This document shows positions 27,557-35,707 of a stretch of 64,000 nt of DNA, in pieces. Position numbers and translations under genes: made by a program. The notes below the pieces were generated by a model. The model did not search any database, had not been told where the DNA came from, and saw only the letters and a list, made by a program, of their open reading frames with translations. The DNA is taken from contig JAEWIX010000042.1 in the NCBI GenBank assembly GCA_023386885.1, forward strand, positions 6,929 through 70,928, given 5' to 3'. This DNA comes from Pseudomonadota bacterium (GTDB taxonomy: Bacteria > Pseudomonadota > Alphaproteobacteria > Rhizobiales > Xanthobacteraceae). Position 1 is the first letter of the stretch. The number at the start of each line of letters is the position of its first letter.

Positions 27557-28504
27557 ATGGATTCGCTTCTGTTTGTTAAGACTTCGTCCCTCGGCGATGT
27601 CGTGCACAACATGCCGGCGGTCACCGAGGCCCGCCAGCGCTGGCCGGATGCGCATATCGGCTGGGTGGTCGAGGAGGCGTTCGCGCCGCTGGCGCGGCTG
27701 CATCCGGGCGTCGATGAAGTGATTGCGGTCGCGACGCGGCGCTGGCGTAGCGGGCTGTTGTCGCCCGCGACGTGGCGGGACGTGGGAACCTTTCGAAGCG
27801 TCTTGCAAGTGCGCCGATACGATCGCGTCGTCGATACGCAGGGACTGCTGCGATCCGCGCTGATCGTGGCGCAGGCACGCGGCGAGCGTCATGGTTATGA
27901 CCGCTACAGCATCCGCGAGCCGATGGCGTCGTGGTTCTATGATATTCGTCACGCCGTCGCGAAGGATCAGCATGCGGTGCTGCGCAATCGTGCGCTTGCG
28001 GGACTGTCGCTGGATTTCGTTCCTTCCGACATCATCGACTACGGATTGCCGCGCCACGCCGATGCATCCTCGACGCCTTATGCAGTGCTGCTGCACGGCA
28101 CCTCGCGCCCGCGCAAGGAGTGGCGCGAATCCGACTGGATTGGGCTTGGGCAGGCGCTGCGACGGCAAGGGTACGGCATTTTGCTGCCTTGGGGGTCCGA
28201 GGCTGAGCGCGTGCGCAGCGAGCGGTTGGCCGGTGCGATCAAGGGCGCCGAAGTGCTGCCGCGCCGACCGCTCGACGAAACCGCGCAAGTGATTGCAAAT
28301 GCTGCGTTGGTGGTCGGCGTCGATACCGGGCTGTTGCATCTCGCTGCCGCTTATGCGGTGCCGCTGATCGGCGTCTTTATTGCCACCGATCCGAAACTCA
28401 CCGGACCGATCGGGCCGGGACCGATCGCGATTATCGGTGGCGAGGGCGACTATCCGGGCTATGCCCGCGCCATTAAGGCTGCGGAGCGACTGCTGACGAC
28501 CTGA
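27557..28504 (+). CDS. waaC: Lipopolysaccharide heptosyltransferase I-like glycosyltransferase
   Basis: A 315-residue GT9-family glycosyltransferase that adds a heptose to the lipopolysaccharide inner core at the cytoplasmic face of the inner membrane. Diagnostic are LLFVKTSSLGDVVHNMPAV at the start, HGTSRPRKEW (about residue 178), and VDTGLLHLAAAYAVPLIG near 255. An upstream frame reaches 27500, but ATG 27557 gives the family length and keeps the start at the Rossmann fold. It is divergent from galE. Some rhizobia lack heptose in their core, so the real sugar could differ. Confidence 0.88.
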   Translation: MDSLLFVKTSSLGDVVHNMPAVTEARQRWPDAHIGWVVEEAFAPLARLHPGVDEVIAVATRRWRSGLLSPATWRDVGTFRSVLQVRRYDRVVDTQGLLRSALIVAQARGERHGYDRYSIREPMASWFYDIRHAVAKDQHAVLRNRALAGLSLDFVPSDIIDYGLPRHADASSTPYAVLLHGTSRPRKEWRESDWIGLGQALRRQGYGILLPWGSEAERVRSERLAGAIKGAEVLPRRPLDETAQVIANAALVVGVDTGLLHLAAAYAVPLIGVFIATDPKLTGPIGPGPIAIIGGEGDYPGYARAIKAAERLLTT

Positions 28505-28546
28505 TAAGTGGCAGGCGTTATCTTGGTTGCCATCGCTAAATGGATG

Positions 28547-29320
28547 TCAGCCGCCGTTCTTCTCGGTCTGATCGTAAACTGCGCGGGCGACCTGTTCGAG
28601 CCGGTTCTTGTTGTCGTCGGGACCCGACAGCACATAGCCGACGCCGCGATCCGACCAGTACAGCGCGCCGTCGCTGGCGCGCGTGACATAGCGCATCTGC
28701 GTCGTCGGTGCAGCGGCGCGCGACGTATACAGCGTGAAGCGCTCGCCGGTCGGGCTCTCGTACATCAGGAAGGCTGCGGGCGCAGTCGGGCCAGGCAGGA
28801 GGCGACCGCCCACCAACTTCAATCCGGATGCGTCCAGTTCCGGCGCCTTGATGGTGTAGCCGACGCGCCGCGATAGCCACTGCTGCAGATGCGCGCGCTC
28901 CGAACCCGCGACCTCGACCGGGTGGCGCACCTCCACGACATAGAGCCGATGCGCCTCCAGCGCGTCGACGGTGAAGGCTCGCAGTGACGATGGCGCGGCG
29001 CTGACGCCATGCGCCAGCCATCCCGTCGTGCCGCCGATCACGAATGCCGCCAGCGTGGCTGCGATCGCGCCATACAGCATGCGTCGCTGCGGTCGCGCCA
29101 ATCGCTCGATTTCAAGCCGCGCCGGCACCGCTTCGTCCGCAACGCCATCATAGCGCGCGTGCAAGGCTTCCGCCATCGCGCGCCATGACCGGACGCGCTC
29201 GGCATCCTCGGGATGAGTGGCGAGCCAGGCCTCGACATCGCTGCGACGCTCCGCCGGCAATTCATTGTCGATGTAGGCGTGCAACTCGTCTTCGGTGATG
29301 GGAATGTTAGGCTCGGTCAT
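28547..29320 (-). CDS. Anti-sigma factor, membrane-bound
   Basis: A 257-residue protein with an N-terminal cytoplasmic anti-sigma domain (residues about 1-75, with DELHAYIDNELPAERR at the start), one transmembrane helix (about 82-103), and a periplasmic domain of about 150 residues. There is no HxxxCxxC zinc motif, so it would be a non-zinc-type anti-sigma. It holds the adjacent ECF sigma factor inactive until a periplasmic signal is sensed. It lies 26 bp downstream of the sigma gene, in the same operon. Confidence 0.85.
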   Translation of the reverse strand: MTEPNIPITEDELHAYIDNELPAERRSDVEAWLATHPEDAERVRSWRAMAEALHARYDGVADEAVPARLEIERLARPQRRMLYGAIAATLAAFVIGGTTGWLAHGVSAAPSSLRAFTVDALEAHRLYVVEVRHPVEVAGSERAHLQQWLSRRVGYTIKAPELDASGLKLVGGRLLPGPTAPAAFLMYESPTGERFTLYTSRAAAPTTQMRYVTRASDGALYWSDRGVGYVLSGPDDNKNRLEQVARAVYDQTEKNGG

Positions 29321-29346
29321 GGTCGTCTCTTCTCGTCTCGCTCGAA

Positions 29347-29835
29347 TTACTTCACGCGGCGAAGCGCAGGGCGCTCGCCTTCGAGTGCGGCTTTCATGTG
29401 GGCGCGGGCACGGGCAAGTCGTGACATCACCGTCCCGATAGGCACGCCCTGAATGTCAGCGATCTCGCGATAACTCAGACCTTCCAGCGTCACCAGCAGC
29501 AGCACGGCACGTTGATCTTCCACCAGTGTCGCCAACGCGCGAGCAATGTCGCGGCCCTCGGCCTCGGTGCCGCTGGCGCCGGCCGCGGCGTCTTGCAGCG
29601 GCGCAAAGGAGGGCTTGCGCGCCAGCGAACGGCGGCGATTGCGATTGAGATTGGTGAGGATAGTGTAGAGCCAACTCCGGAGATCGCCGCCGATGAACAG
29701 CCGCTCCGAGCGCAATGCGCGCATCAGGGTATCCTGCACCAGATCGTCGGCGATATCGGCGTCGCGTGTCAGCGCCCGCGCGTAGCGGCGCAGCGCCGGG
29801 ATCATGGCTTCGACATTGTCACGAAATGTGTTCAT
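29347..29835 (-). CDS. ECF RNA polymerase sigma factor
   Basis: A 162-residue ECF sigma factor. Region 2 covers about residues 8-75 (RYARALTRDADIADDLVQDTLMRAL), and region 4 about residues 105-155 (EGLSYREIADIQGVPIGTVMSRLARARAHMK). ECF factors of this size direct stress genes. The ATG at 29835 (MNTFRDNVEAM) gives the standard length; a second ATG at 29859 adds eight residues, and neither has a strong ribosome-binding site. Paired with the anti-sigma gene that follows. Confidence 0.92.
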   Translation of the reverse strand: MNTFRDNVEAMIPALRRYARALTRDADIADDLVQDTLMRALRSERLFIGGDLRSWLYTILTNLNRNRRRSLARKPSFAPLQDAAAGASGTEAEGRDIARALATLVEDQRAVLLLVTLEGLSYREIADIQGVPIGTVMSRLARARAHMKAALEGERPALRRVK

Positions 29836-30081
29836 CGCCGTGTTGTCATGTCCGCGCATCCGAAAACGCGTCGGGAGGTTACGCGCTGGGCAATGCCGTT
29901 TGGCTATAGCAGGCCCCACGCCCATGCCGATAGAACACCGATCCCGTGCGGCTATTCCGGCCGTTAACTTTTTCGCCCCGAAACAGCGCGTTTTCGGGTC
30001 ATTTTAGGCTTTGCCAAGCCCCGGCGCTGGTGTACCCGGAAGGGCTGGCAATCGGCCGGCACTGGATCGATGGGACATGGA

Positions 30082-30900
30082 ATGGGACAGAATTCAGGCC
30101 TGATGCAGGGCAAGCGCGGGATCATCCTCGGCGTCGCCAACAACCGTTCGATCGCCTGGGGCATCGCCAAGGCCTGCCGAGTGCAGGGGGCCGAGATTGC
30201 GCTCACCTGGCAGGGCGATGCGTTGAAGAAGCGGGTCGAGCCGCTGGCTGCGGAACTGGGCGGCATCCTGCTCGGCCACTGCGACGTCACCGACCCCGCG
30301 ACCATCGACGCGGTGTTCGATGAAGCCAGAAAGCAGTGGGGCAAGATCGACTTCGTCGTTCACGCCATCGCGTTTTCCGACAAGGACGAACTCGACGGCC
30401 GTTACATCGAGACCACCGCCGACAACTTCAGCAAGACCATGCTGATCTCGTGCTATTCGCTGACCGCTGTCGCGCAGCGCGCCGAGAAGCTGATGACCGA
30501 CGGCGGCTCGATCCTGACGCTGACCTACTACGGCGCTGAGAAGTGGATGCCGCACTACAACGTCATGGGCGTGGCGAAGGCGGCGCTGGAGGCCAGCGTG
30601 CGTTATCTGGCCGCCGACCTCGGCGAGAAGAACATTCGCGTCAATGCACTGTCGGCCGGGCCGATCAAGACGCTGGCGGCATCGGGCATCGGCGATTTCC
30701 GCTACATTCTGAAGTGGAACGAATACAACGCGCCGATGCGTCGTACCGTGACTATCGAGGAGGTCGGCGACAGCGCGATGTATTTCCTTTCAAACTTATC
30801 GCGCGGCGTCACCGGCGAAGTGCATCACGTCGATTCCGGTTATCATGTCGTTGGTATGAAGCGCCCCGATGCACCCGACATTTCGCTGGCAAAAGAATAG
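30082..30900 (+). CDS. fabI: Enoyl-[acyl-carrier-protein] reductase (NADH)
   Basis: A 272-residue cytoplasmic short-chain dehydrogenase that carries out the last step of each fatty-acid elongation cycle. The family opening is GLMQGKRGIILGVANNRSIAWG, and the catalytic Tyr-x6-Lys is YNVMGVAK (about residues 158-165). Substrate-loop residues GPIKTLAASGI are present. The frame also begins with an ATG at 30070; I prefer 30082 by comparison with family length, but the choice is uncertain. The target of triclosan-type inhibitors. It is followed 75 bp later by a phosphatase-family gene on the same strand. Confidence 0.95.
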   Translation: MGQNSGLMQGKRGIILGVANNRSIAWGIAKACRVQGAEIALTWQGDALKKRVEPLAAELGGILLGHCDVTDPATIDAVFDEARKQWGKIDFVVHAIAFSDKDELDGRYIETTADNFSKTMLISCYSLTAVAQRAEKLMTDGGSILTLTYYGAEKWMPHYNVMGVAKAALEASVRYLAADLGEKNIRVNALSAGPIKTLAASGIGDFRYILKWNEYNAPMRRTVTIEEVGDSAMYFLSNLSRGVTGEVHHVDSGYHVVGMKRPDAPDISLAKE

Positions 30901-30975
30901 AGTTGAGCAAATGGCTGGAACCAGTTCAGCCATAACCGATAACCAGCGACAGGCTGCAATCCATAAACTTTGAGT

Positions 30976-31578
30976 ATGATGTCCCCACGTACCATCTATT
31001 TCATCCGTCACGGCGAGACGGAGTGGAACGCCGCCGGCCGCTTTCAGGGCAGCAAGGATATTCCGCTCAACGATCTCGGGCGTGAACAGGCCGCTCATGC
31101 CGGCGGCATCCTGAGCGATCTGATTACCCGCGCCGGTCAGTTTCTTGACAAGCTCGCCTTCGTTGCCAGTCCGTTGGAGCGGGCACGCCACACCATGGAA
31201 CTGGTGCGGGAGCAGCTTGCCTTGCCGCCGGACGGATTCGCGCTGGACGATCGTCTGCGTGAGATCGGCTATGGTCACTGGGAAGGTTCGACCTTGCCGG
31301 AGATGCGGACTTCGCACCCCGATCTGTTCGCCGAGCGCGAGCGCGACAAATGGGGTGTATCGCCGCCGGGCGGCGAAAGCTACGCCTCGGTGACCTTGCG
31401 GATGCGCGACTGGTATGACTCGCTGTTGAGCGACACGGTGGCCGTGTCCCACGGCGGCACCGCGCGGGCGCTGATGGTGGCAGTCGGGGTCGCGACCCCC
31501 GCCAGCGCAGCGGACCTGACGATCGAGCAGGGCGCGGTCTATGTCTTCAGCGGCGGGCAACTGGCGAAGTACAGCTAA
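30976..31578 (+). CDS. Histidine phosphatase family protein (phosphoglycerate mutase-like)
   Basis: A 200-residue member of the histidine phosphatase superfamily. The phospho-acceptor loop FIRHGETEWN is near the start, ASPLERARHT lies near residue 66, and SHGGTARAL contains the second His near residue 159. The short length and lack of the long C-terminal part of GpmA suggest a phosphatase, possibly one acting on phosphorylated metabolites, more than a mutase. TTG and ATG starts are close together (30970, 30976); ATG is taken. It lies between fabI and aroC on the same strand. Confidence 0.88.
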   Translation: MMSPRTIYFIRHGETEWNAAGRFQGSKDIPLNDLGREQAAHAGGILSDLITRAGQFLDKLAFVASPLERARHTMELVREQLALPPDGFALDDRLREIGYGHWEGSTLPEMRTSHPDLFAERERDKWGVSPPGGESYASVTLRMRDWYDSLLSDTVAVSHGGTARALMVAVGVATPASAADLTIEQGAVYVFSGGQLAKYS

Positions 31579-31670
31579 GGCGGGGATGGACGGTCAGTTG
31601 CGGTAATGTTGCGATTTTCACAACATGCCGCTACGACGTGTAGCGAAATTCGCTACTTTGAGACGGGTGC

Positions 31671-32756
31671 ATGTCCCACAACACCTTCGGCCATTTGTTC
31701 CGCGTCACCACCTTCGGCGAGAGCCATGGGGTCGCGATCGGCTGCGTGGTCGACGGCTGTCCGCCGCTGATCCCGCTCGCGGCCGAGGACATTCAACAGG
31801 ACCTCGACCGTCGCCGGCCTGGTCAATCGCGCTTCACCACGCAGCGGCAGGAGGCGGATCAGGTGAAAATCCTGTCCGGCGTGATGGCACATCCCGAGAG
31901 CGGCGTGCAGGTGACGACCGGTACCCCGATTGCGCTTCTGATCGAGAACACGGACCAGCGCTCGAAGGATTATTCCGACATCAAGGACAAGTATCGTCCC
32001 GGCCATGCCGACTTCACCTACGAGGCGAAATACGGAATTCGCGATTATCGCGGCGGCGGCCGCTCCTCCGCGCGCGAGACGGCGAGCCGCGTCGCTGCCG
32101 GTGCGGTCGCGCGCAGGGTCATTCCCAATGTGACGGTGCGTGCGGCGCTGGTGCAGATGGGGCCGCACAAGATCGACCGCGAGAAGTGGGATTGGGATGA
32201 AGTCGCGCGCAATCCGTTCTTCTGCCCCGACAAGGACAAGGCCGCGTTCTTCGAAGGTTATCTCGATGGCATCCGCAAGAGCGGCTCCTCCATCGGCGCG
32301 GTGATCGAGGTGGTGGCCGAAGGCCTGCCGGCGGGGCTAGGCGCGCCGATCTACGGCAAGCTCGACAGCGATATCGCCGCCGCGATGATGAGCATCAACG
32401 CGGTGAAGGGTGTCGAAATCGGCGAGGGCTTCAATGCCGCCGCGCTGTCCGGCGAGGAGAACGCCGACGAAATGCGAATGGGTAACAATGGCCCTGCCTT
32501 TCTGTCCAATCATGCCGGCGGCATCCTCGGTGGCATCTCGACCGGACAACCGGTGGTGGCTCGCTTCGCGGTGAAGCCCACGTCCTCGATCCTGTCGCCG
32601 CGACGGACCATCGATCGCAGCGGTGTCGACACCGATATCCTGACCAAGGGCCGCCACGATCCCTGCGTCGGCATTCGTGCAGTGCCGGTCGGTGAGGCGA
32701 TGATGGCTTGCGTATTGGCGGATCACCTGTTGCGCCATCGCGGGCAGGTCGGTTAG
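31671..32756 (+). CDS. aroC: Chorismate synthase
   Basis: A 361-residue enzyme that converts 5-enolpyruvylshikimate-3-phosphate to chorismate using reduced FMN, closing the shikimate pathway to aromatic amino acids. Family signatures are complete: GHLFRVTTFGESHGVAIGCVV at the start, RRPGQSRFTTQRQEAD near residue 48, and GRSSARETASRVAAGA near residue 130; a RHDPCVGIRAVPV near the end carries the conserved region. It is followed directly by two adenylate cyclase genes on the same strand. Confidence 0.97.
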   Translation: MSHNTFGHLFRVTTFGESHGVAIGCVVDGCPPLIPLAAEDIQQDLDRRRPGQSRFTTQRQEADQVKILSGVMAHPESGVQVTTGTPIALLIENTDQRSKDYSDIKDKYRPGHADFTYEAKYGIRDYRGGGRSSARETASRVAAGAVARRVIPNVTVRAALVQMGPHKIDREKWDWDEVARNPFFCPDKDKAAFFEGYLDGIRKSGSSIGAVIEVVAEGLPAGLGAPIYGKLDSDIAAAMMSINAVKGVEIGEGFNAAALSGEENADEMRMGNNGPAFLSNHAGGILGGISTGQPVVARFAVKPTSSILSPRRTIDRSGVDTDILTKGRHDPCVGIRAVPVGEAMMACVLADHLLRHRGQVG

Positions 32757-32764
32757 CGCCACCG

Positions 32765-33961
32765 ATGCAAGCCGGTCGTCTCCAAAGCGTGATGGACTGG
32801 TTGATAGAAGGAGCGCGATCGGCACCGCAGGTTGGCTCGTTCGTCACCGAGAGTTGTGAACGTATCGTCGCCTGCGGCATTCCGATCTGGCGGGTTGGCG
32901 TGTTCGTCAGCACTCTACATCCGACTATGTCGGGCCGCGGTTTCATTTGGCGTCAGGGGTCCGGCGTGACGATGACCGCTGCACCTTATGGGATCGAGGA
33001 ATCCGACGATTACCTTTCGAGTCCGATCGCGGGGGTCTACGACACGGGTAGAGAAGTGCGACGGCGTCTGCGCGACGCTGACGACATTGGCAACTCATCT
33101 TTCCTGGCTTCGATGCGAGCTGAGGGTGTTACCGACTACCTGGCGTTGCCGGTAACCTTCTCGGACGGTCAGCGCGAGGCCCTGAGCTGGTCGACCCGGC
33201 GCGAAGGCGGTTTCACGGATGTCGATCTTGATGAGTTGAGGGCTATTCATGCCCCGCTGTCGCGCATGATCGAAATCTTTTTGTTGCGACGGACTGCGGC
33301 GGGATTGCTTGATAATTATGTAGGATCGCGCGCCGGCCAGCGCATCCTTGCCGGACAAATCCGTCGGGGCCATACCGAAACCATGCGGGCGGTGATCTGG
33401 CTGTCGGATTTGCGCGGCTTCACGCCGCTATCAGACCGCCTGCCGCCTGATGCGATCGTCGAGTTGCTCAATCGGTATTTCGATTGTCAGGTCGAGCCGA
33501 TCCGCGAGCAGGGCGGCGAAGTTCTGAAGTTCATGGGTGATGGTCTGCTTGCGGTGTTTCCCGTTGTCGAAGACGGTTCGGATCTGCCGGCTGTCTGTCA
33601 GGCCGTCTTGCGGGCGGCCCGAGCCAGTCGCGCCAATGTCGCAGCGATGGAATATATGATCGGTGACGAGGTGCTCCGTGGCTTTCGCTTCGGACTGGCA
33701 CTGCATGTCGGCGAGGTGCTTTACGGCAATATCGGTGGCGGCAGCCGGCTGGATTTCACTTGCATCGGCCCTGCCATCAATCTGGCAGCGCGATTGGAAA
33801 AGATGGCAGGCCAACTCAACCGAACGGTCGTCGCCTCGTCTGCGTTTGTCGGCCCCTTCACCGAGGGCTGGACCGATCTCGGCGAGTTTCCCATCGCGGG
33901 CTTTCGCTCCTCTGAACGTGTCCATGGTTTGATCGATGAGACGCCATTGGAGCGCGGCTAA
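32765..33961 (+). CDS. Class III adenylate cyclase with GAF-like N-terminal domain (paralogue 1)
   Basis: A 398-residue cytoplasmic protein. The C-terminal about 200 residues are a class III cyclase domain that makes cAMP from ATP: metal-binding Asp in LSDLRGFT, adenine-selecting Lys and second metal Asp in LKFMGDG, and the Asp/Asn/Arg set in DFTCIGPAINLAARLE. All six key residues are kept. The N-terminal about 190 residues contain WRVGVFVSTLHPTMSGRG and APYGIEESDDYLSSPI, which resemble no common named domain but have the look of a GAF-type sensor. It follows aroC by 8 bp, and a closely similar paralogue follows 32 bp later. Confidence 0.9.
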   Translation: MQAGRLQSVMDWLIEGARSAPQVGSFVTESCERIVACGIPIWRVGVFVSTLHPTMSGRGFIWRQGSGVTMTAAPYGIEESDDYLSSPIAGVYDTGREVRRRLRDADDIGNSSFLASMRAEGVTDYLALPVTFSDGQREALSWSTRREGGFTDVDLDELRAIHAPLSRMIEIFLLRRTAAGLLDNYVGSRAGQRILAGQIRRGHTETMRAVIWLSDLRGFTPLSDRLPPDAIVELLNRYFDCQVEPIREQGGEVLKFMGDGLLAVFPVVEDGSDLPAVCQAVLRAARASRANVAAMEYMIGDEVLRGFRFGLALHVGEVLYGNIGGGSRLDFTCIGPAINLAARLEKMAGQLNRTVVASSAFVGPFTEGWTDLGEFPIAGFRSSERVHGLIDETPLERG

Positions 33962-33993
33962 GGGCTGGATACGACGTGGCGCAGCCGCTATCG

Positions 33994-35220
33994 ATGGATG
34001 TGCCAGCATATCGGATGAATGACATGCAGGTCGAAAATCTGAAGGAAATTGCCACTTGGGTGTCGGCCGGCGAGCGCAATGGCGTGCCGCCGGAAGTTAT
34101 GATGCAGCAGTTGTGCGAACGTCTGGTTGATGCCGGTGTTGCGCTCTGGCGGGTCGGCGTCTTTGTCCGCACATTGCATCCGCAGATGTTCGGTCAGAGC
34201 TTCACGTGGCGGCGCGGCAAGGATGTCACCGTCTATGCGGCGCCCTATGGCATCGAGGAGAGCGAGGACTTCCTCAATAGTCCGCTGCGGATGGTTTACA
34301 CGGTGGGAGAGGAAGTTCGGCGGCGCGAATCCGAAATTCACGCCGATACCATGTCGAGCTTTTTCGTCGATGCCCGCGCCGAACGCATGACCGATTATAT
34401 CGCTATGCCGTTGAGGTTCCTCAGCGGTGCGATCCATGCGGTGAGCTGGACGACCACGGCGCCGGGCGGTTTTACCGATTCGGAGATCGAGGCGTTACGT
34501 GCGCTGATGGCGCCGATCGCGCGTGTCATCGAGATCATTCATCTCGAGCGTACCGCGACAGCGCTGCTCGATACCTATGTCGGTAACCGCGCCGGTCAGC
34601 GGATTCTTGCCGGGCAGATCAGGCGCGGCCACACCGAAACGATGTCAGCGGCGATCTGGTTGTCGGATTTGCGCGGCTTCACACGGTTGTCGGACACGCT
34701 GCCGCCAAGTGCCGTTGTCGACGTGCTCAACCTGTATTTCGATTGTCAGGTCGATCCCATCGCCGAACACGGCGGTGAGGTGTTGAAGTTCATGGGCGAT
34801 GGCTTGCTCGCGGTATTTCCCATTGCCCAGGCCGGCGCGGATGCCGCGGAGGTCTGCGGTCGTGTGCTGGCGGCGGCGCGGGCCAGCCGTGAACGCGTCG
34901 CGGCGATGAGTTTCCGCCATGGCGGCGTTTCCTTCGACAAGTTCCGCTTCGGGCTGGCGCTGCATGTCGGCGAGGTGTTGTACGGCAATATCGGCGGCGG
35001 TCATCGGCTCGACTTCACCTGCATCGGTCCCGCGGTCAATCTCGCGGCGCGGCTGGAAAAGATTGCGAGCGATCTCAATCGCACCATTGTCGCCTCGGAG
35101 GGGTTTGCCGCTGCCGCGCCGGAGAGCTGGATCAACCTCGGCGAATTTCCCATCGCCGGTTTTCGTCGCGCCGAGCGCGTCTACGGGCTCACCGACGAGG
35201 CTCTGCCGCCGCGGGGTTAG
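33994..35220 (+). CDS. Class III adenylate cyclase with GAF-like N-terminal domain (paralogue 2)
   Basis: A 408-residue tandem copy of the preceding gene. It shares the N-terminal block WRVGVFVRTLHPQMFGQS and APYGIEESEDFLNSPL and a cyclase domain with the same catalytic residues (SDLRGFT, LKFMGDG, DFTCIGPAVNLAARLE). Both halves are conserved along the whole length, so the pair arose by duplication and both probably make cAMP, sensing different inputs. ATG 33994 is chosen; a GTG 18 bp upstream is possible. It converges on clpS, 21 bp away. Confidence 0.9.
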   Translation: MDVPAYRMNDMQVENLKEIATWVSAGERNGVPPEVMMQQLCERLVDAGVALWRVGVFVRTLHPQMFGQSFTWRRGKDVTVYAAPYGIEESEDFLNSPLRMVYTVGEEVRRRESEIHADTMSSFFVDARAERMTDYIAMPLRFLSGAIHAVSWTTTAPGGFTDSEIEALRALMAPIARVIEIIHLERTATALLDTYVGNRAGQRILAGQIRRGHTETMSAAIWLSDLRGFTRLSDTLPPSAVVDVLNLYFDCQVDPIAEHGGEVLKFMGDGLLAVFPIAQAGADAAEVCGRVLAAARASRERVAAMSFRHGGVSFDKFRFGLALHVGEVLYGNIGGGHRLDFTCIGPAVNLAARLEKIASDLNRTIVASEGFAAAAPESWINLGEFPIAGFRRAERVYGLTDEALPPRG

Positions 35221-35241
35221 GGTTGGTGGCGAGGCTTTACG

Positions 35242-35559
35242 CTATTCCTCCGGCTCGGTGGTAAAGAGCAGCGGATAACCTTTGGCGCGACCGGCATCGG
35301 TGGCGCGAGTGGCCTTGGTCTCGGCAACGTCCTTGGTAAACACCGCCACGACGCAGACGCCACGCTGATGCGCCGTCAGCATCACTTTATAGGCTTGGTC
35401 TTCGGTCATGCGGAATTCCGCCTTGAGCACACTCACCACGAAATCCCGCGGCGTGTAGTGGTCGTTGACGAGGATCACCTTGTGCAGGCGCGGCCGCTCG
35501 GTCTTCGGTGCGGTCTTGGTTCGCGTTTTGCCGCGTGGTTTGATGACGGTATCGCCCAT
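35242..35559 (-). CDS. clpS: ATP-dependent Clp protease adaptor protein ClpS
   Basis: A 105-residue adaptor that delivers N-end-rule substrates to ClpA/ClpP. The conserved KVILVNDHYTPRDFVVSVL block contains the ligand-binding Asn-Asp, and MLTAHQRGVCVVAVFTKDVAETK forms the substrate-binding helix with His. The frame extends far upstream, but ATG 35559 gives the family length after a basic leader. The usual clpA gene is not seen in the flanking sequence. It converges on the second cyclase gene. Confidence 0.95.
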   Translation of the reverse strand: MGDTVIKPRGKTRTKTAPKTERPRLHKVILVNDHYTPRDFVVSVLKAEFRMTEDQAYKVMLTAHQRGVCVVAVFTKDVAETKATRATDAGRAKGYPLLFTTEPEE

Positions 35560-35654
35560 TGCGCGTTGCCATGTGACCGTAAACCTGAAGATTAGCCCGG
35601 TTTTCTTGGCGGCGCGATGGCGGAACGGTGCGACCGTTATGGCCCGACAACGCG

Positions 35655-35680
35655 AAACGGCGGGCTTGCGCCCGCCGTTT
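35655..35680 (-). terminator. Terminator of the chemoreceptor gene
   Basis: AAACGGCGGGC (35655-35665) and GCCCGCCGTTT (35670-35680) pair over 11 bp around a 4-base loop. It lies 28 bp past the minus-strand stop of the chemoreceptor gene at 35708 and ends in TTT on the minus strand, so it is a credible intrinsic terminator. Confidence 0.75.
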
Positions 35681-35707
35681 GTCACTGCGATCCGTTTTCG
35701 GCGCAGC

